Shown: positions 22,484-32,689 of the stretch, piece after piece
Position numbering within the stretch: position 1 is the stretch's first letter
Layout of the letters: each line of letters starts with the position of its first letter
Source of the DNA: Orientallactaga sibirica
Lineage: Eukaryota > Chordata > Mammalia > Rodentia > Dipodidae
Direction of reading: 5' to 3'
DNA: 64,000 nt
Assembly: GCA_036365145.1 (NCBI GenBank)
Contig: JAEOAD010000018.1
Span: 13,808,501 to 13,872,500, forward strand
Made by a program: the position numbers and the translations under genes
The notes under the pieces: generated by a model
Seen by the model: the letters and a program-made list of their open reading frames with translations, nothing else
Databases searched by the model: none
Told to the model about the DNA's origin: nothing

Positions 22484-22876
22484 TTTTGTTTTTGAGGTAG
22501 GGTTGGCTCAGGCTGACCTGGAATTCACTCTGAATTATTATTATTATTTTTTGAGAGAGAGACACAGAGAGAGACAGAGAGAGAGGGAGAGGAAGATAGA
22601 TAGAGCCTCTCAGCAGGTGCGAACGAAATCCAGATGTGTGCACCCCCTTGTGGGCAAGTGCAGCATTGCACCCTTGCATTACCTTGCATCTGGCTAAATG
22701 TGGGACCTGGAGATTGGAACCAGCATTCTTAGGCTTAGGAGGAAGGCGCCTTAACCCCTAAGCCATCTCTCCAGCCCCCTCACTCTGTATTCTTAGTGTG
22801 GCCTCAAACTCATGGCCATCTTCTAACTTCTGCCTCCCAAGTCCTGGGATTAAAGGTGTGCACTACCATGCCTGGT
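22484..22876 (-). mobile_element. B1 SINE (antisense) containing a nested B2
   Basis: The two halves are 22484-22540 ('caggctgacctggaattcac') and 22778-22876 ('tgggattaaaggtgtgcac'). The B2 between them splits the B1 body. The B1 in turn interrupts LINE-1 ORF1, giving the order L1, then B1, then B2. Confidence 0.9.
22541..22777 (-). mobile_element. B2-type SINE (antisense) nested in B1
   Basis: A GA-rich run at 22550-22600 leads into 'aaatgtgggacctggagatt' and ends 'aagccatctctccagccccc'. 'ctcactctg' at 22526-22534 and 22779-22787 is partly repeated at the junctions, consistent with a target duplication inside the B1. Confidence 0.9.
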
Positions 22877-23699
22877 TTGGCTTTTGAAGTTGTGTTGAGT
22901 AATCTGCTGTTATTCTGATGGGCTTGCCTTTGTAGGTCACTTGCTTTTTCTCTCTAACTGCTTTCAATATATTTTCTTTGGTTTGCATGTTTAGTAGTTC
23001 AATTATAACATGGGGAGGAGAGGGTCTTTCCAGGTTTTGTCTGTTTGATATTCTAAAAGCTTCTTGTATCTGCATTGGCATTTCTTTCCTAATTTGGGGA
23101 AATTTTCTTCTATGACTATGTTGAAAACACCTATTAAGCCTCTGTATTGAAATTCTTCTCCTTCTACTATACCCTGCATTCTTGTGTTTTATCTTTTCAT
23201 AGTGTCCCGGTTATCTTGAAATTCCCACTTATACCTTCCTATTAGCTTGTCTTTCTCTTTGTTGGGTTGTATTAGGTCTGCCACCTGGTCTTCTCATTTA
23301 GATATTCTGTTCTTTCCTTCATCTATTCTACTGGTGAGACTTTGCACAGACTTTTGTTTGACTGTGTTCTTCAGAGCTAGAATTTCAGCCTGGTTTTTCT
23401 TCAGTATTTCTTTTCCTTACTCATGTCTTGTAATGAACTCCTTATTTCATTAAGCTGGTTTCCTGTTTTCTCTTTTAGGAGTTTGTTTTCTTCTTTCATT
23501 CCTATTTTTTTCTTGTTTGATTCCTTTGATTTCTTCTTTGATTTCTTTGAGTATAGATAAAAATCATTTTTTTGAAACCTTTGTCAGGCATTTCATCTTA
23601 AACAATCTCATTGGCCACCATTTGTGATGGATTTATAATTTTTGGTGGGATTGAATTGTCTTGATTCTTTGTGCTTCTTGTATTATAATGTAGTGACTT

Positions 23700-24937
23700 T
23701 TGCACCCTGAATTGATTTGATGTTTGGATTTTCTACTTATCTGCAGCATTCTTATATGTGGCAATTCACCTTTATGTACCTTCAGGATATGAATTTAAGG
23801 TGCCAAGTGTAGCTCTTGTACCCCAATCCAACCACAGAAGTAATCCAGGTGTTGAGTTTGCTTGCTAAGCAAGTATTCTAGTGGACTGGATGGAACAATT
23901 TACTGGCAAATTCTAAACTACAGCTGAGCAATATAAACATTCAATAAAAACCAGCACAGAGTATACAAGTGTGGGGATTAAAACAAACAGATAGTCTTAT
24001 AAAGCCCAAATCCCTAAGGGTGTGTGTTGGTCTACACCCTTAGTCCTGTCAGCTGGATAGTAGAGAATTCTGTTCTGAATTGGGTTTCAGGTCAGTCTGT
24101 ATCTGAATGAGACCCTGCCCACAATAATGACATAAGCAAAAGACAAAGACCTTATACATCTAAAAGCATCAAAGGCAACAATATTTAATCCCAAATATAG
24201 CTTAATTGAATTGAAAATGGTAAAGGCAACCAAAAATATGTAACCCATAATCTGCCCTGACATGGAAAGAGAGATTAGCACTTCTAATAACTGGTTTTTT
24301 TATTTTATTTTATTATTTTATTTTATTTTATTTCATTTTATTTTTTTGTCAGACTCATTACCTTTTGATGTGGTTTCCAATTTCACCAATGCTGAATGCC
24401 CACCTCGATCCCTCTGTGTTGTGCTGTGGAGCTGGAGTTCTGTTCAGCTATGCTGAACAGTGAGCTACCACAGGGATGAATGCTGGAAGTTCTTGGTTCT
24501 GATGGTTGGGGGATGGGAGAGTGCAAGAAGCCTGGAGTTTCTCACCCAGTTCATCCTGTATCTCTTTCAGTAGCTCCTTAGTTGTCTTTAGCTGTGTTTC
24601 CTTCAGATTTCTTGACTTTAAAAGGAGGCTGATGAGGTTGGAAAAATCCCCTTGTTTGGTCTCTGCTGCTGCTGCTTGGTGCCAGCACTGGTGCCTGGTG
24701 GGAGGTGCCAGGCATGCAGATGACACAGATTAGGGGCTGTAAGCACCTCCATGGGATTCTGGTGGTTTTCCTCCTTTCTGGTGGATCTTGGTCTCTCCTG
24801 TTTCTCCACTGTGTCTAAGAATAACCTGTACTTCTTCACTTTTCAGAAGAAGAGTGTATTTTGCTGTGGTTTAACTTAAATCCCTCCCTAGGCTGGTTTG
24901 GCATGACTCCTATGTTTCTATCTTACCTGGAAGTCAT
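23700..24937 (-). other. Probable LINE-1 5' region/promoter-bearing UTR
   Basis: This lies immediately upstream of ORF1 in the L1 orientation and is GC-richer at 24360-24900 than the surroundings. Minus-strand 24726-24448 is open for 92 codons, with a helical-looking segment 'KSRNLKETQLKTTKELLKE' near residues 37-55. Whether this is 5'UTR, an N-terminal ORF1 extension or unrelated sequence cannot be decided here. Confidence 0.4.
24296..24347. repeat. (TTTTA)n low-complexity tract
   Basis: About nine imperfect TTTTA units. It may be the tail of an antisense element whose body I cannot identify. Confidence 0.85.
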
Positions 24938-24941
24938 TCTG

Positions 24942-24946
<5 letters not shown>

Positions 24947-24975
<29 letters not shown>

Positions 24976-25117
24976 GTTTTTCGAGGTAGGGTCTCACTCT
25001 GGTCCAGGCTGACCTGGAATTAACTATGTAGTCTCAGGGTGGCCTCGAACTCTTGGCAATCCTCCTACCTCTGCCTCCCGAGTGCTGGGATTAAAGGCGT
25101 GTGCCACCACACCTGGC
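24947..25117 (-). mobile_element. B1 SINE (antisense), young
   Basis: A T run of about 30 nt precedes a nearly consensus B1 body ending 'gtgtgccaccacacctggc'. Direct repeats starting 'tctgaattttt' lie at 24938 and 25118. Confidence 0.95.
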
Positions 25118-25123
25118 TCTGAA

Positions 25124-25504
25124 TTTTTTTTAACACAGGCAGGCACTTAAAGGAGCACTTGCCCCATCTTTGTATACCAGAGAAGGCTGATAGTGGGTAT
25201 GAGGTAGAATGTGAAACAGGAGCACAAGCTCAAGTGTAAATATAGGACACTGAAGTAATCATATCAACAAGTCTGTGGTTGTGGATCAGATGGAAATGAC
25301 CTATTTTATACCATGGAGACATTTCTAGGCAGCAAGTATTCATATAGCTTGACTTCACTAGAGGCAAAAGAGGTAATTGTGCCTATCACTACATCTGTGG
25401 CCAGTACTTTTCCACTTAGAGATGAATGAAGACTTTACAGTGAGCACCATGCACTAGAGTGAGAATACTAAATATAAATTAAAAAGACTGTCTCCGAGGA
25501 CACT
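25124..25504. other. Unique sequence, no feature recognised
   Basis: I can name no gene or repeat here. Confidence 0.45.
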
Positions 25505-25770
25505 AATTTTGGGGGTGCTGTAGACCATGCAGATGTAAGAGGCCTCAAGGGAACCTCTTATGTCATTGGGCACATGCCCTTGAGTGTGGGACCCCAGATT
25601 TTTCTTCTTTCTCTTTTGTTTCCTGGCTATGAGGTGAGCAGTTTATGCTGTCATGCATGCCACACTGTTGCCATCAAGCATTTATACCAGAGGCCTAAAA
25701 GTTAATTGTACTATGCCATGGACTGAAACCGCTAAAACTGTGAGCCAAGGCAAATCCTTCTCTTTCTCTC
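25505..25770 (+). mobile_element. Old MaLR (MLT1/MT-like) LTR fragment
   Basis: 'gaacctcttatgtcattggg', 'cctggctatgaggtgagcag' and 'ccatggactgaaaccgctaa' occur in MaLR order, followed by 'tgtgagccaaggcaaatcc', the degraded polyadenylation region. It is related to the fragment at 3468-3733. Confidence 0.6.
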
Positions 25771-25774
25771 TTGA

Positions 25775-25985
25775 CATGTGTACATGTGTGAGCACATTGT
25801 GTGTTTATGCATGTGCATGCATGCATGTATTAAGGCCAGAGGTCATTGGTATCCTCTTCAGTCACTCTTCACCTTATTTGTGAAAGAAAGTCCCTCATTG
25901 AAGCCCAAACTCACTAATTTGGCTAGACTAGCTAGCCACTAAGCCCTAGAGATTCACTTGTCTCTGACTTCCCACCTGTAGTAGT
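25775..25985 (-). mobile_element. B4/RSINE-like SINE remnant (antisense)
   Basis: A TG/CA-rich head (25775-25835) is followed by 'gccagaggtcattggtatcc', 'ctagactagctagccacta' and 'ttgtctctgacttcccacc'. This is the reversed order of a B4-group SINE with a (CA)n tail. Confidence 0.5.
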
Positions 25986-25999
25986 GCTCCACTATTGCA

Positions 26000-26325
26000 G
26001 TTACCTTCTTGTTGCTGGGATAGCCACCTGAACATAAGCAGTTTATTGGAGGAAAGGGTTTATTTCAGGTTTATAGATTCCAGATGAAGCTTCATTATGG
26101 TGGAAGAAGCTGCCTGACTTCATCATACATCCACAGCACAAAGAGAAAAGCCAGCAACAGCAAGCCAGAGATGACTCTGAACACCTTAGCTGCATTCAAC
26201 ACCTGCCCCAAGTGGCATACATTCTTGAGCTGGGGTCTGACAGTTTGCTGGAGACTTAGTTAGGTAGCTTAATGTAGAATACCTGAGGCTATGGAGGCCA
26301 TGTACCATATTCTGTATTCATGCCA
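26000..26325 (-). mobile_element. MaLR LTR (antisense)
   Basis: The beginning 'ttcttgttgctgggatagcc' and 'ggaaagggtttatttcagg' are the reversed 3' part of an ORR1-like LTR. The far end is worn. MaLR internal sequence in the same orientation follows, so this would be the 3' LTR of an antisense element. Confidence 0.65.
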
Positions 26326-26950
26326 CCATATTCTGTTCCTTGGTCTCCATAGACTGATGATCATCTCACAGTGAAAAATATACTCAATCCAACTTCAAAA
26401 GTCTCTATAAATTTTTACCAATTTTAACACTGTTCAAAAGTCCAAAGTCTCTTCTGAGATTCAAAACTATCTCTTAAATGTGACCTCTGTAAAATCAAAA
26501 TACAAGTTACATACTTTCAACACATGATGACACAGCATAAACATTCCCACTGCAAAAGAAGGCATAACAAGGTGAGACTGGACCAATGCAAAATCAATAA
26601 CCAACAGGCAGACATCAAACACTTGCAATTTTAGGTCCAACATCTATAACCAGTGATAAAGTTTCCAATTCTGCCCCTCCAGTTTGGCTGCTCACAGCCT
26701 AGAGAAAACTTATCCATCCCAAGTTAGAAGTTCTCCTTGACAACTGTTCCACAGTACTGGTATTAAAACTCTGGGGTGTGCATTGCAACCCACAATTCAT
26801 CTTCATAGCTCCATACAATGGCCTTATAGGGTCTCCATGCATGGATTTCAACCCTGCTTCTCATTGCCATATTTTGAGAAGCTCCTGGAACTGTGTACAC
26901 TTCATGACCCTCTTTTCAGCATTTTCTTGCTTCCAAAACCAGTACTAGGT
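26326..26950 (-). mobile_element. MaLR internal sequence (antisense, partial)
   Basis: 'ggtctccatagactgatg', 'ccaacttcaaaagtctc' and 'actggaccaatgcaaaatca' match 58060-58310, which is the internal part of the other antisense MaLR. It is non-coding, as is usual for MaLR elements. A B2 fragment ends it. Confidence 0.7.
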
Positions 26951-27040
26951 GGCTAAATGTGGGACCTGGAGAATTGAACTGGCATTCTTAGGCTTAGCAG
27001 GCAGGCAGGCACCTTAACTGCTAAGCCATCTCTCCATCCC
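26951..27040 (-). mobile_element. B2-type SINE, 5' part only (antisense)
   Basis: 'ggacctggagaattgaactg' to 'aagccatctctccatccc' is the reversed B2 head. The CT-rich and tail parts are missing. Confidence 0.85.
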
Positions 27041-27067
27041 TGATAATTTTTTTTACATGCTTGAAAT

Positions 27068-27082
27068 CTTCCTTCCTTTCCT

Positions 27083-27177
<95 letters not shown>

Positions 27178-27210
27178 CCCCTCCCTCCCTCCCTCCCTCC
27201 CTCCCTCCCT

Positions 27211-27250
<40 letters not shown>

Positions 27251-27252
27251 TT
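27068..27252. repeat. Compound pyrimidine microsatellite (CTTT)n-(CT)n-(CCCT)n-(CTTT)n
   Basis: About 185 nt of almost pure pyrimidine on the plus strand. The (CCCT)n block at about 27177-27210 gives repeated GGG runs on the minus strand, so it is quadruplex-capable. The flanking CTTT blocks have mirror-like symmetry. The Lys/Glu/Arg and Phe/Leu/Ser-repeat frames here are artefacts. Confidence 0.97.
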
Positions 27253-27409
27253 TTTTTTTTGGTTTGGTTTTTCAAAGTAGTGTCTCCTGTAGTCCAAGAT
27301 GACTTGGAATTCACCATGTAGTCTCAAGGTGACCTCAAACTCACAGTGATCCTCCCACCTTTGCTTCCTGAGTCCTGGGATTAGAGGTGTGTACCACAAC
27401 ACCCAGCCA
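27253..27409 (-). mobile_element. B1 SINE (antisense) whose tail became the microsatellite
   Basis: The body 'agtccaagatgacttggaat' to 'ggtgtgtaccacaacaccca' is a diverged B1. Approximate direct repeats 'atgcttgaaat' (27056-27066) and 'gtacttgaaat' (27412-27422) enclose both microsatellite and B1, implying that the microsatellite is the expanded poly(A) tail. Confidence 0.85.
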
Positions 27410-27423
27410 ATGTACTTGAAATG

Positions 27424-28544
27424 TTTCTAAGTGTGATGAAAAAGTAAACTTAAAGATCTAAGAGTCTCAATGAACCTTAAGAAAAAATAAGATATATTAT
27501 AATCAAATGAAAACTAATGATAATGAGAAAAAAATCTTAAATTAGCTCCATACAAAACAGACCATAGTATGTACAGAGGAAATATTAGCATGGCAGCAGA
27601 CTTCACAGCAAAAATATAGACGTGAGGACAGTAGAATATCATTAAGTACTAAAAGGAAAAAACTATTGTCCTGGAATGTGAAGCAGCTAAAATAAATATT
27701 AACAAAGTAACAAGAAAGGAAGAGTTTTTGAGACATACAACAAATATTAAAGAAAATCTTGTAGACAGAAGGAAGGTGATAGTAGAAGCTGAGATGTATG
27801 CATCATAATTTGGATCCACATGAATGGCAAATTTGTTGGTTAAACACTAGATGTTTGTTTCTTATATTTGAAATTATAATTGACTTGTTGAAGAAAATAA
27901 TCAGTATGATAGAGTATATGTTTTATAACAAATGTAATATATATTCACAAATCAGTAATGCTGAAGAGAAATGATGGTACTGTAAAATTCTAATACTATA
28001 TGTATATCATAATATAATTTCAAGGCAAATTGAAAAAAGTTAAATTTGCTTAGCAAAAACCCTAAAGTAACTACTAAAAAGTATAACTCATATGCAAAAA
28101 GTGAAGAGAACAAAAGGCATCATAAAAATAAAAAAAATCAACAGATTGTAGAAAAGAAGGAAGACAAATGATAAGTAGAAAACACATATCAAAAAATATA
28201 TTTAAATGTAATCATCATAATAATATTAAATTTTAATGAATTAAGTGCTCTAAATAAAAGACAAATGTTAATAGTGCATAAAAAGCAAGCCCAATTATAT
28301 GCTGCTTATGAGACATGTACTACATACAATGATGAAAGTAGGTTAAAGCAGTAAATATTCCATGATAAACTAATTAAAATAAATCTGAAGTGCTTATGTT
28401 AATATTCATCTAAATATATTTCAAAGCAAATAAAAGGTCTATGGTGAATGCCTTAGTTCTATGAACACAGAGATTAATTCATTAAGACATCACAAATACA
28501 TTAAACACATTGCACCAATCAACAGACTGTCAAAGCACATGGAG
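27424..28544. other. AT-rich unique sequence, no feature recognised
   Basis: It is very A-rich and has no gene or nameable repeat. Confidence 0.5.
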
Positions 28545-28680
28545 GTGATCTGGTGTCATGGGACTGTAATATCAGCCACTAGGTAGTCTGAATCAGGAAA
28601 AACACTAGTTCAAGCATGTCTGGGCCATGGAGTGAGGCTAAGGCTAGCTTGAGTAACTTAACAAGATCATGTATCAAAAT
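28545..28680 (+). mobile_element. Old proto-B1/Alu-like monomer
   Basis: 'gggactgtaatatcagccac', 'ctagttcaagcatgtctggg' and 'taacaagatcatgtatcaaa' follow the 7SL-derived SINE order. It is much more diverged than the other B1 copies. Confidence 0.6.
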
Positions 28681-28689
28681 AAGAAATGA

Positions 28690-28901
28690 GGGCTGGAGAG
28701 ATTGATTAGCGGTTAAGACGCCTTCCTGCAAAGCTTAAGATCAATTCTCCAGGTGCCATGTTTAGTCAGATGCAAAAGTGATGCAAGGGTGCAATGCCAC
28801 ACTTGCCCACAAGGGGGCGGATGCATCTGGAGTTTGTTCACAGTGGCTGAGAGGTTGCTGGCATGCCCATTCTCTCTCTCTGTCTCTCTCAAATAAGAAA
28901 A
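28690..28901 (+). mobile_element. B2-type SINE
   Basis: It has the head 'gggctggagagattgattag' and the body 'cccacaagggggcggatgc'. Target duplication 'aagaaatga' lies at 28681-28689 and 28902-28910. Confidence 0.94.
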
Positions 28902-28918
28902 AAGAAATGAAAAATGAA

Positions 28919-28995
28919 ATGCTGGAGTTATAGCTTAGTAGTAGAATACTTGTATAGTATGTACAAGGCCCTGGGTTCAATTCTCAGTACCCCAC
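28919..28995 (+). mobile_element. ID-like SINE (tRNA-Ala derived)
   Basis: 'gctggagttatagcttagta' then 'aaggccctgggttcaattct' aligns with the rodent ID/BC1 core, including A-box and B-box positions. It is diverged and has no good poly(A), so it is probably inert. It is the only ID-like element I noticed. Confidence 0.75.
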
Positions 28996-29449
28996 AAGAA
29001 GTGTTCCAAGCCCATAAACATTTTGACATGGAAGACAGAGAAGGAAAAAAGGAATGAGACATTAAGACAGGAAAAACTACTTGGAAAGAGGAGAATTCTC
29101 AGTGGAATAGCATGGAGAAGGAGACAAAAGAAGGTAATGTGATGATAAAACAAATTATAGTATGTTCATATATTAAAGTTCTCAATAAAAAAAAGTATTA
29201 AAAGGGGAGTTTTACCCCCTCTGCCTTCTCATGGGCAGGAACTCTTCATACTCTCTCCTCTTTCATTTTCTTAATCTAATAAAATCTCTCTAAAACTTAA
29301 AAAAGTTTAAAAAGTACATTAATATAAAACATATAGGACTACAAAAGAGAGTCAAATTCACACATATAGTGAGAGACATCAATAATACCTTTCTCACTAT
29401 TAATTGACATAGGTCTGCAAAGGAGTAAACATACATAAAATTAGTAAGT
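28996..29449. other. Unique sequence with an LTR-end-like patch
   Basis: 'gggcaggaactcttcatact' and 'ctaataaaatctctctaaaa' (29230-29300) look like the polyadenylation end of an LTR, but I cannot place the rest of such an element. Confidence 0.3.
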
Positions 29450-30135
29450 GTTTGTTGGACATTGCAAAAATGGGCTGGGACAGTGAGGAAGCTGGCCTGA
29501 ACTGTTGGACATGGCTGGGGACCTTGGGTTGTGGGGGTTGCACCTGGCCTTATCATTGGGAACCCACCCTGGTGACAGTGACTGGCCTTCCTGCCCTCGG
29601 ACCAGGTTGTAGTGTGCCCTGTCATTGCCCAGAGTGGGCAGAACTGGCAAAGCCCTCCCCCCTTGATCCCAAAAGCATCTGACCATTCCTTAAGTCAGGC
29701 TTTACCTTACCCCACAGTTCCTGACCTTGTGGCTAGCTGCCCAAGAAACTCTTATGTGGCTGAAGTCACATAGCTTTTCCCACCATTCCTGTTATCTCTC
29801 TTACAGCTCCTCCCTCACAACTCTGAAGTCATGTAGCTTTTCCCACCACTGTCTCCCTTACACTTTTGCCTTTCATCCAATTAGATAGCAACCCATAAAC
29901 TATGTATCCAATTGCCAAATAGTCTGTATGTGCCATCTCAACCTTTCTCAAGTGTTTATAAACTTACTCCTCTGTTGAATAAACACGAGTGTGCTATCCA
30001 TCAGACTGCCTTCCAGGTGTTCATTGTCCATTATCACACTCACCCATTGCTCCAGGATGGACCCTGCTTCCCCCAAAACTCCTCCTGCACCCAGGACATC
30101 AGTGGCCAATGACCCCCAGGGTTGGTGAGGACCCA
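29450..30135 (+). mobile_element. Candidate solo LTR of an endogenous retrovirus
   Basis: A GC-richer block of about 0.7 kb has a TATA-like 'tttataaa' at 29955-29962 and AATAAA at 29978-29983, followed by about 150 nt of GC-rich sequence. This compact arrangement is common in retroviral LTRs. The start 'tgttggacattgc' would supply a TG terminus. The right end is unclear and no target duplication was found. It could instead be unique promoter-like DNA. Confidence 0.45.
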
Positions 30136-30207
30136 CAAGTGTTTATATACACTCATGAGTATTGCCAACAAATTTATCATACTTTTACATTTATAAAACA
30201 TCACATC

Positions 30208-30352
30208 CAGCTAGGCATAGTAGCACACAAATTTAATACCAGCACTTGGGAGGCTGAGGTAGAAGAATCATCATGAGTTCAAGGCCAGCCTAGGCTAAAG
30301 AATGAATTTCAGGTCAGCCTGAGATAGAATGAGACTCTGTTTCAAATAATCC
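30208..30352 (+). mobile_element. B1 SINE (diverged)
   Basis: 'aggcatagtagcacacaaat' to 'gaatgagactctgtttcaaa' is an older B1. An interior repeat of the 'caggtcagcctgag' phrase shows the usual B1 quasi-dimer. Confidence 0.88.
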
Positions 30353-30680
30353 TTCCCCAAACCAATAGGTACAGAATAAATTTTTTTTCATGTATACATG
30401 TAACAATAACTAAGATAGAACATATTGTAGGTTGTCAATCAAGTCTCAGTAAATTAAAAATATCCAGGTAATATAAGGTATGACTTCTGACCATATGGAA
30501 TTTAGAAATCAATAACACAAAATATCTGGAAATCTTCCATGTTTCTTGAGTGTTAGAAATTACACTCATGGCCTGACACAAAGAAAACATACATTACCAC
30601 TGAAATATGTATACAGTCCCTTTCCAAACATTTGATACTAAATAATACACTTTCTAAATCACAAAGTACTTATTAGAAAA

Positions 30681-30920
30681 GGTGTGTTGCTATTGGTGGG
30701 TTTATGCATGACATAGCCAGCTGCCCCTGGCCAGAGCTTGGCTAACTCTCTTGCTCCTATTTTCCACCTGTGACAAGATTGTAATGTTCAGCCCCTCCAT
30801 TATCTTTTCCTGCCATCATGAAGCTTCCCCTAAAGATTATGAACCAAAACAAACCTTTTCCTCCCATTAGCTTCTTTTGGTCTGGTGTTCTGTCCCAGCA
30901 ACCCTAAGGTAACTACAACA
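30681..30920 (+). mobile_element. MaLR 5' LTR (5'-truncated)
   Basis: It aligns by eye with 32120-32359. The polyadenylation region is 'gaaccaaaacaaacc' and the U5-like end is 'gcaaccctaaggtaactac'. Confidence 0.8.
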
Positions 30921-30926
30921 GAAAAC

Positions 30927-30943
30927 TGGTACCAGAGGAGTGA
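30927..30943 (+). other. Primer-binding site, tRNA-Leu-like
   Basis: 'tggtaccagaggagtga' begins 6 nt after the LTR end and resembles the tRNA-Leu 3' end complement used by ERVL/MaLR elements. This supports the LTR boundary. Confidence 0.7.
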
Positions 30944-32020
30944 CTAGAGATATGGCTGTGTGGCTTTGTCTTTTGAAACTTATTTGCAAGAGGAATATGG
31001 AAGAATTTGAAGCTTTGGACTAAGAAATGCTTTTCAGTGCTCTAAGAAGAGCCTGATGATCCATTCTTGTGAGAGCTGAGAGGCCTAAATGCAGAGAGAC
31101 ATGTGGACAGTGGAGGCTCAACTTTCAAGGGGAAAAAGAACTTTTTGGGACTGGGCCAGAAGAAATTTGTAGGGGAGGATGGCTGCATTTTACTTTTGCA
31201 GGGTTGAGGTTAGAAGTAATGGACTGGTGTGAGCAGAAGTATATGGCATAGAAAGAAATAAAATTTTTAGCCTGGAGATTTAAGCCAGATTCAGCTACAA
31301 TTGTTTGAGAGATTACCACTGCTGAGATCAGGCCAGATGTTCCATATTGAAACAATAAGATGAATGCCAAGTCTTTTGAAAATAGAGGGCTTGAATGCAG
31401 AAGAGGTTTTCTTTTTCTTCAAAGTCCGCTTTATTCCCTCTGGATTAACAAATTTTGTAGCCCACCTGGTAATACGGGAGTATGACAAGTGCAGGAACAA
31501 AGGTTTTTGAATTTACAGTGCATTCTTCTTATATTTTTGAGATGATCCCTAGGTGATGTGGAGCAGGTCCATCATCCCTATATGGAGGCCAGAAGACATG
31601 GCATGTATGAACCATAGGTTGCAGTGGAGGTACCAGGAATTTTGGCCCCTAAGGAGAGCTTCTGGCTCAGGATGGAATTTTCCCACAACTTTGGGCAGTC
31701 CCACTGGTGGAGGGTAGAATTGAAACTCTAAAGATATCTTTATAGGCCCCAGGTGCTGCACATGGATGACATTTGCCCTTCTTGTTTTAGATCTTATATT
31801 GGTTCAGTTTCCTTGTATGCCCCTTTTTTTGCAGTGGAAATGTTTACTCTGTGTCATTATGTATATTTAACTTTTGTGTTGATTTTATAAGCTCACAGAT
31901 GAGAGACTTTGGAATTTGAAAATTGATGTGATTGATAAAAACCATGGGACTTTTAAAGTTAGACTAAATACTTTTTACATCTGGGGATGGTCATGAATCT
32001 CTGGGTGCCAGGGCAGAATA

Positions 32021-32359
32021 TGGTGGTTTGATCAGGTGTTCCCACAAACTTATATACTTTGCATGCTTGGTTCCAGTTGATGGCAGTTTGGTAGGTGGAG
32101 CCTTGCTGGAGGACTATGTTGTTATTAGTGGGATTTGGGGTGTTATAGGCCCAGCTTCCCCCTTGCCAGAGCTCAGCCCAATCTCTTGCCAATTTCAGCC
32201 AGGTGGTGTGGCAAGAAGTAATGTACAGCCTGTACTCTACCATCTTTCCTGCTCTCATGACATTTTCCCTTGAGACTTTAAGTCAAAATAAAACTGCTAC
32301 TTTCATCAGTTCATTTTTGCAAGCTGTTTTGTTCCAACAATGCAGAGGTAACTGCAGCA
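32021..32359 (+). mobile_element. MaLR 3' LTR
   Basis: It starts TGGTGGTTTGATCAGG, contains 'aagtcaaaataaaactgc' as the polyadenylation region and ends CTGCAGCA. It is similar to the solo LTR at 6476-6820. Confidence 0.87.
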
Positions 32360-32689
32360 TTGTGCTCACTAATCCTTGTTGGGAGGTGGATGTTAGGTGT
32401 TAGGTTCATCAGTGGTGTAGCCACTTGCAATTTGCATATGCCATGGTAAATACCCTTTCACCCACGATCATGCAAGGAACCCTATTTTAACTCAACAGGT
32501 TAAAAAACGTATGAAAGTAATAATGGAGTTTAATGATGAAGAAGAAGAGTATTGATAGTATGGGGCAGACATAAGAGAAAGAAACTATGGAAATAAAATA
32601 AAAATACATTATATTCATGTATGAAAATGGAAAATAAGCAAGTAAACGTTACTATGACTGATAAATACAAGCTCTGTCACTGATACAAT

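Larger units (their letters stand above)
22201..23700 (-). pseudogene. LINE-1 ORF1 (RNA-binding protein) remnant, split by SINEs
   Basis: ORF1 encodes the trimeric RNA-binding chaperone of L1. Minus-strand 23081-22863 is open for 72 codons and reads 'IQEAFRISNRQ' and 'KGKPIRITADYST', which belongs to the RRM/C-terminal domain. It continues past the SINE insertion as 'WNDVFHILKD...' and ends with a TAA whose complement is at 22201-22203. Upstream (23700-23100) is lysine/glutamate-rich coiled-coil-type sequence with stops and shifts. The start codon is not identifiable. Confidence 0.82.
19648..24937 (-). mobile_element. LINE-1 element, near full span but internally deleted (antisense)
   Basis: On the minus strand the order is probable 5' region (24937-23700), ORF1 (about 23700-22201), ORF2 start (about 22150-21985), a deletion junction, ORF2 C-terminal third (21984-20883), and 3'UTR (20882-19648). 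Stops and frameshifts are frequent. A B1 containing a B2 interrupts ORF1. The 3'UTR is homologous to that of the second LINE-1 at 43.0-44.6 kb, so both belong to related subfamilies. The exact 5' limit is uncertain because I cannot identify a target duplication. Confidence 0.88.
30681..32359 (+). mobile_element. MaLR element: truncated 5' LTR, internal region, complete 3' LTR
   Basis: The 5' LTR remnant (30681-30920) ends 'ggtaactacaaca' and the 3' LTR (32021-32359) ends 'ggtaactgcagca', showing they are homologous. The internal part is about 1.1 kb with no recognisable gag or pol, as is typical of non-autonomous ERVL-MaLR elements mobilised in trans. Part of the upstream LTR (roughly its first 100 nt) is missing. 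Confidence 0.85.

Noticed and set aside
27021..27402. Open frames of 81-149 codons rich in Lys/Glu/Arg or Phe/Leu/Ser
   Set aside because: They are translations of the (CTTT)n/(CCCT)n microsatellite and the adjoining B1 on both strands.
28919..28995. tRNA gene suggested by A-box/B-box-like words
   Set aside because: The words belong to an ID-type SINE. The B2 heads elsewhere give the same false signal. No cloverleaf-complete tRNA was found.
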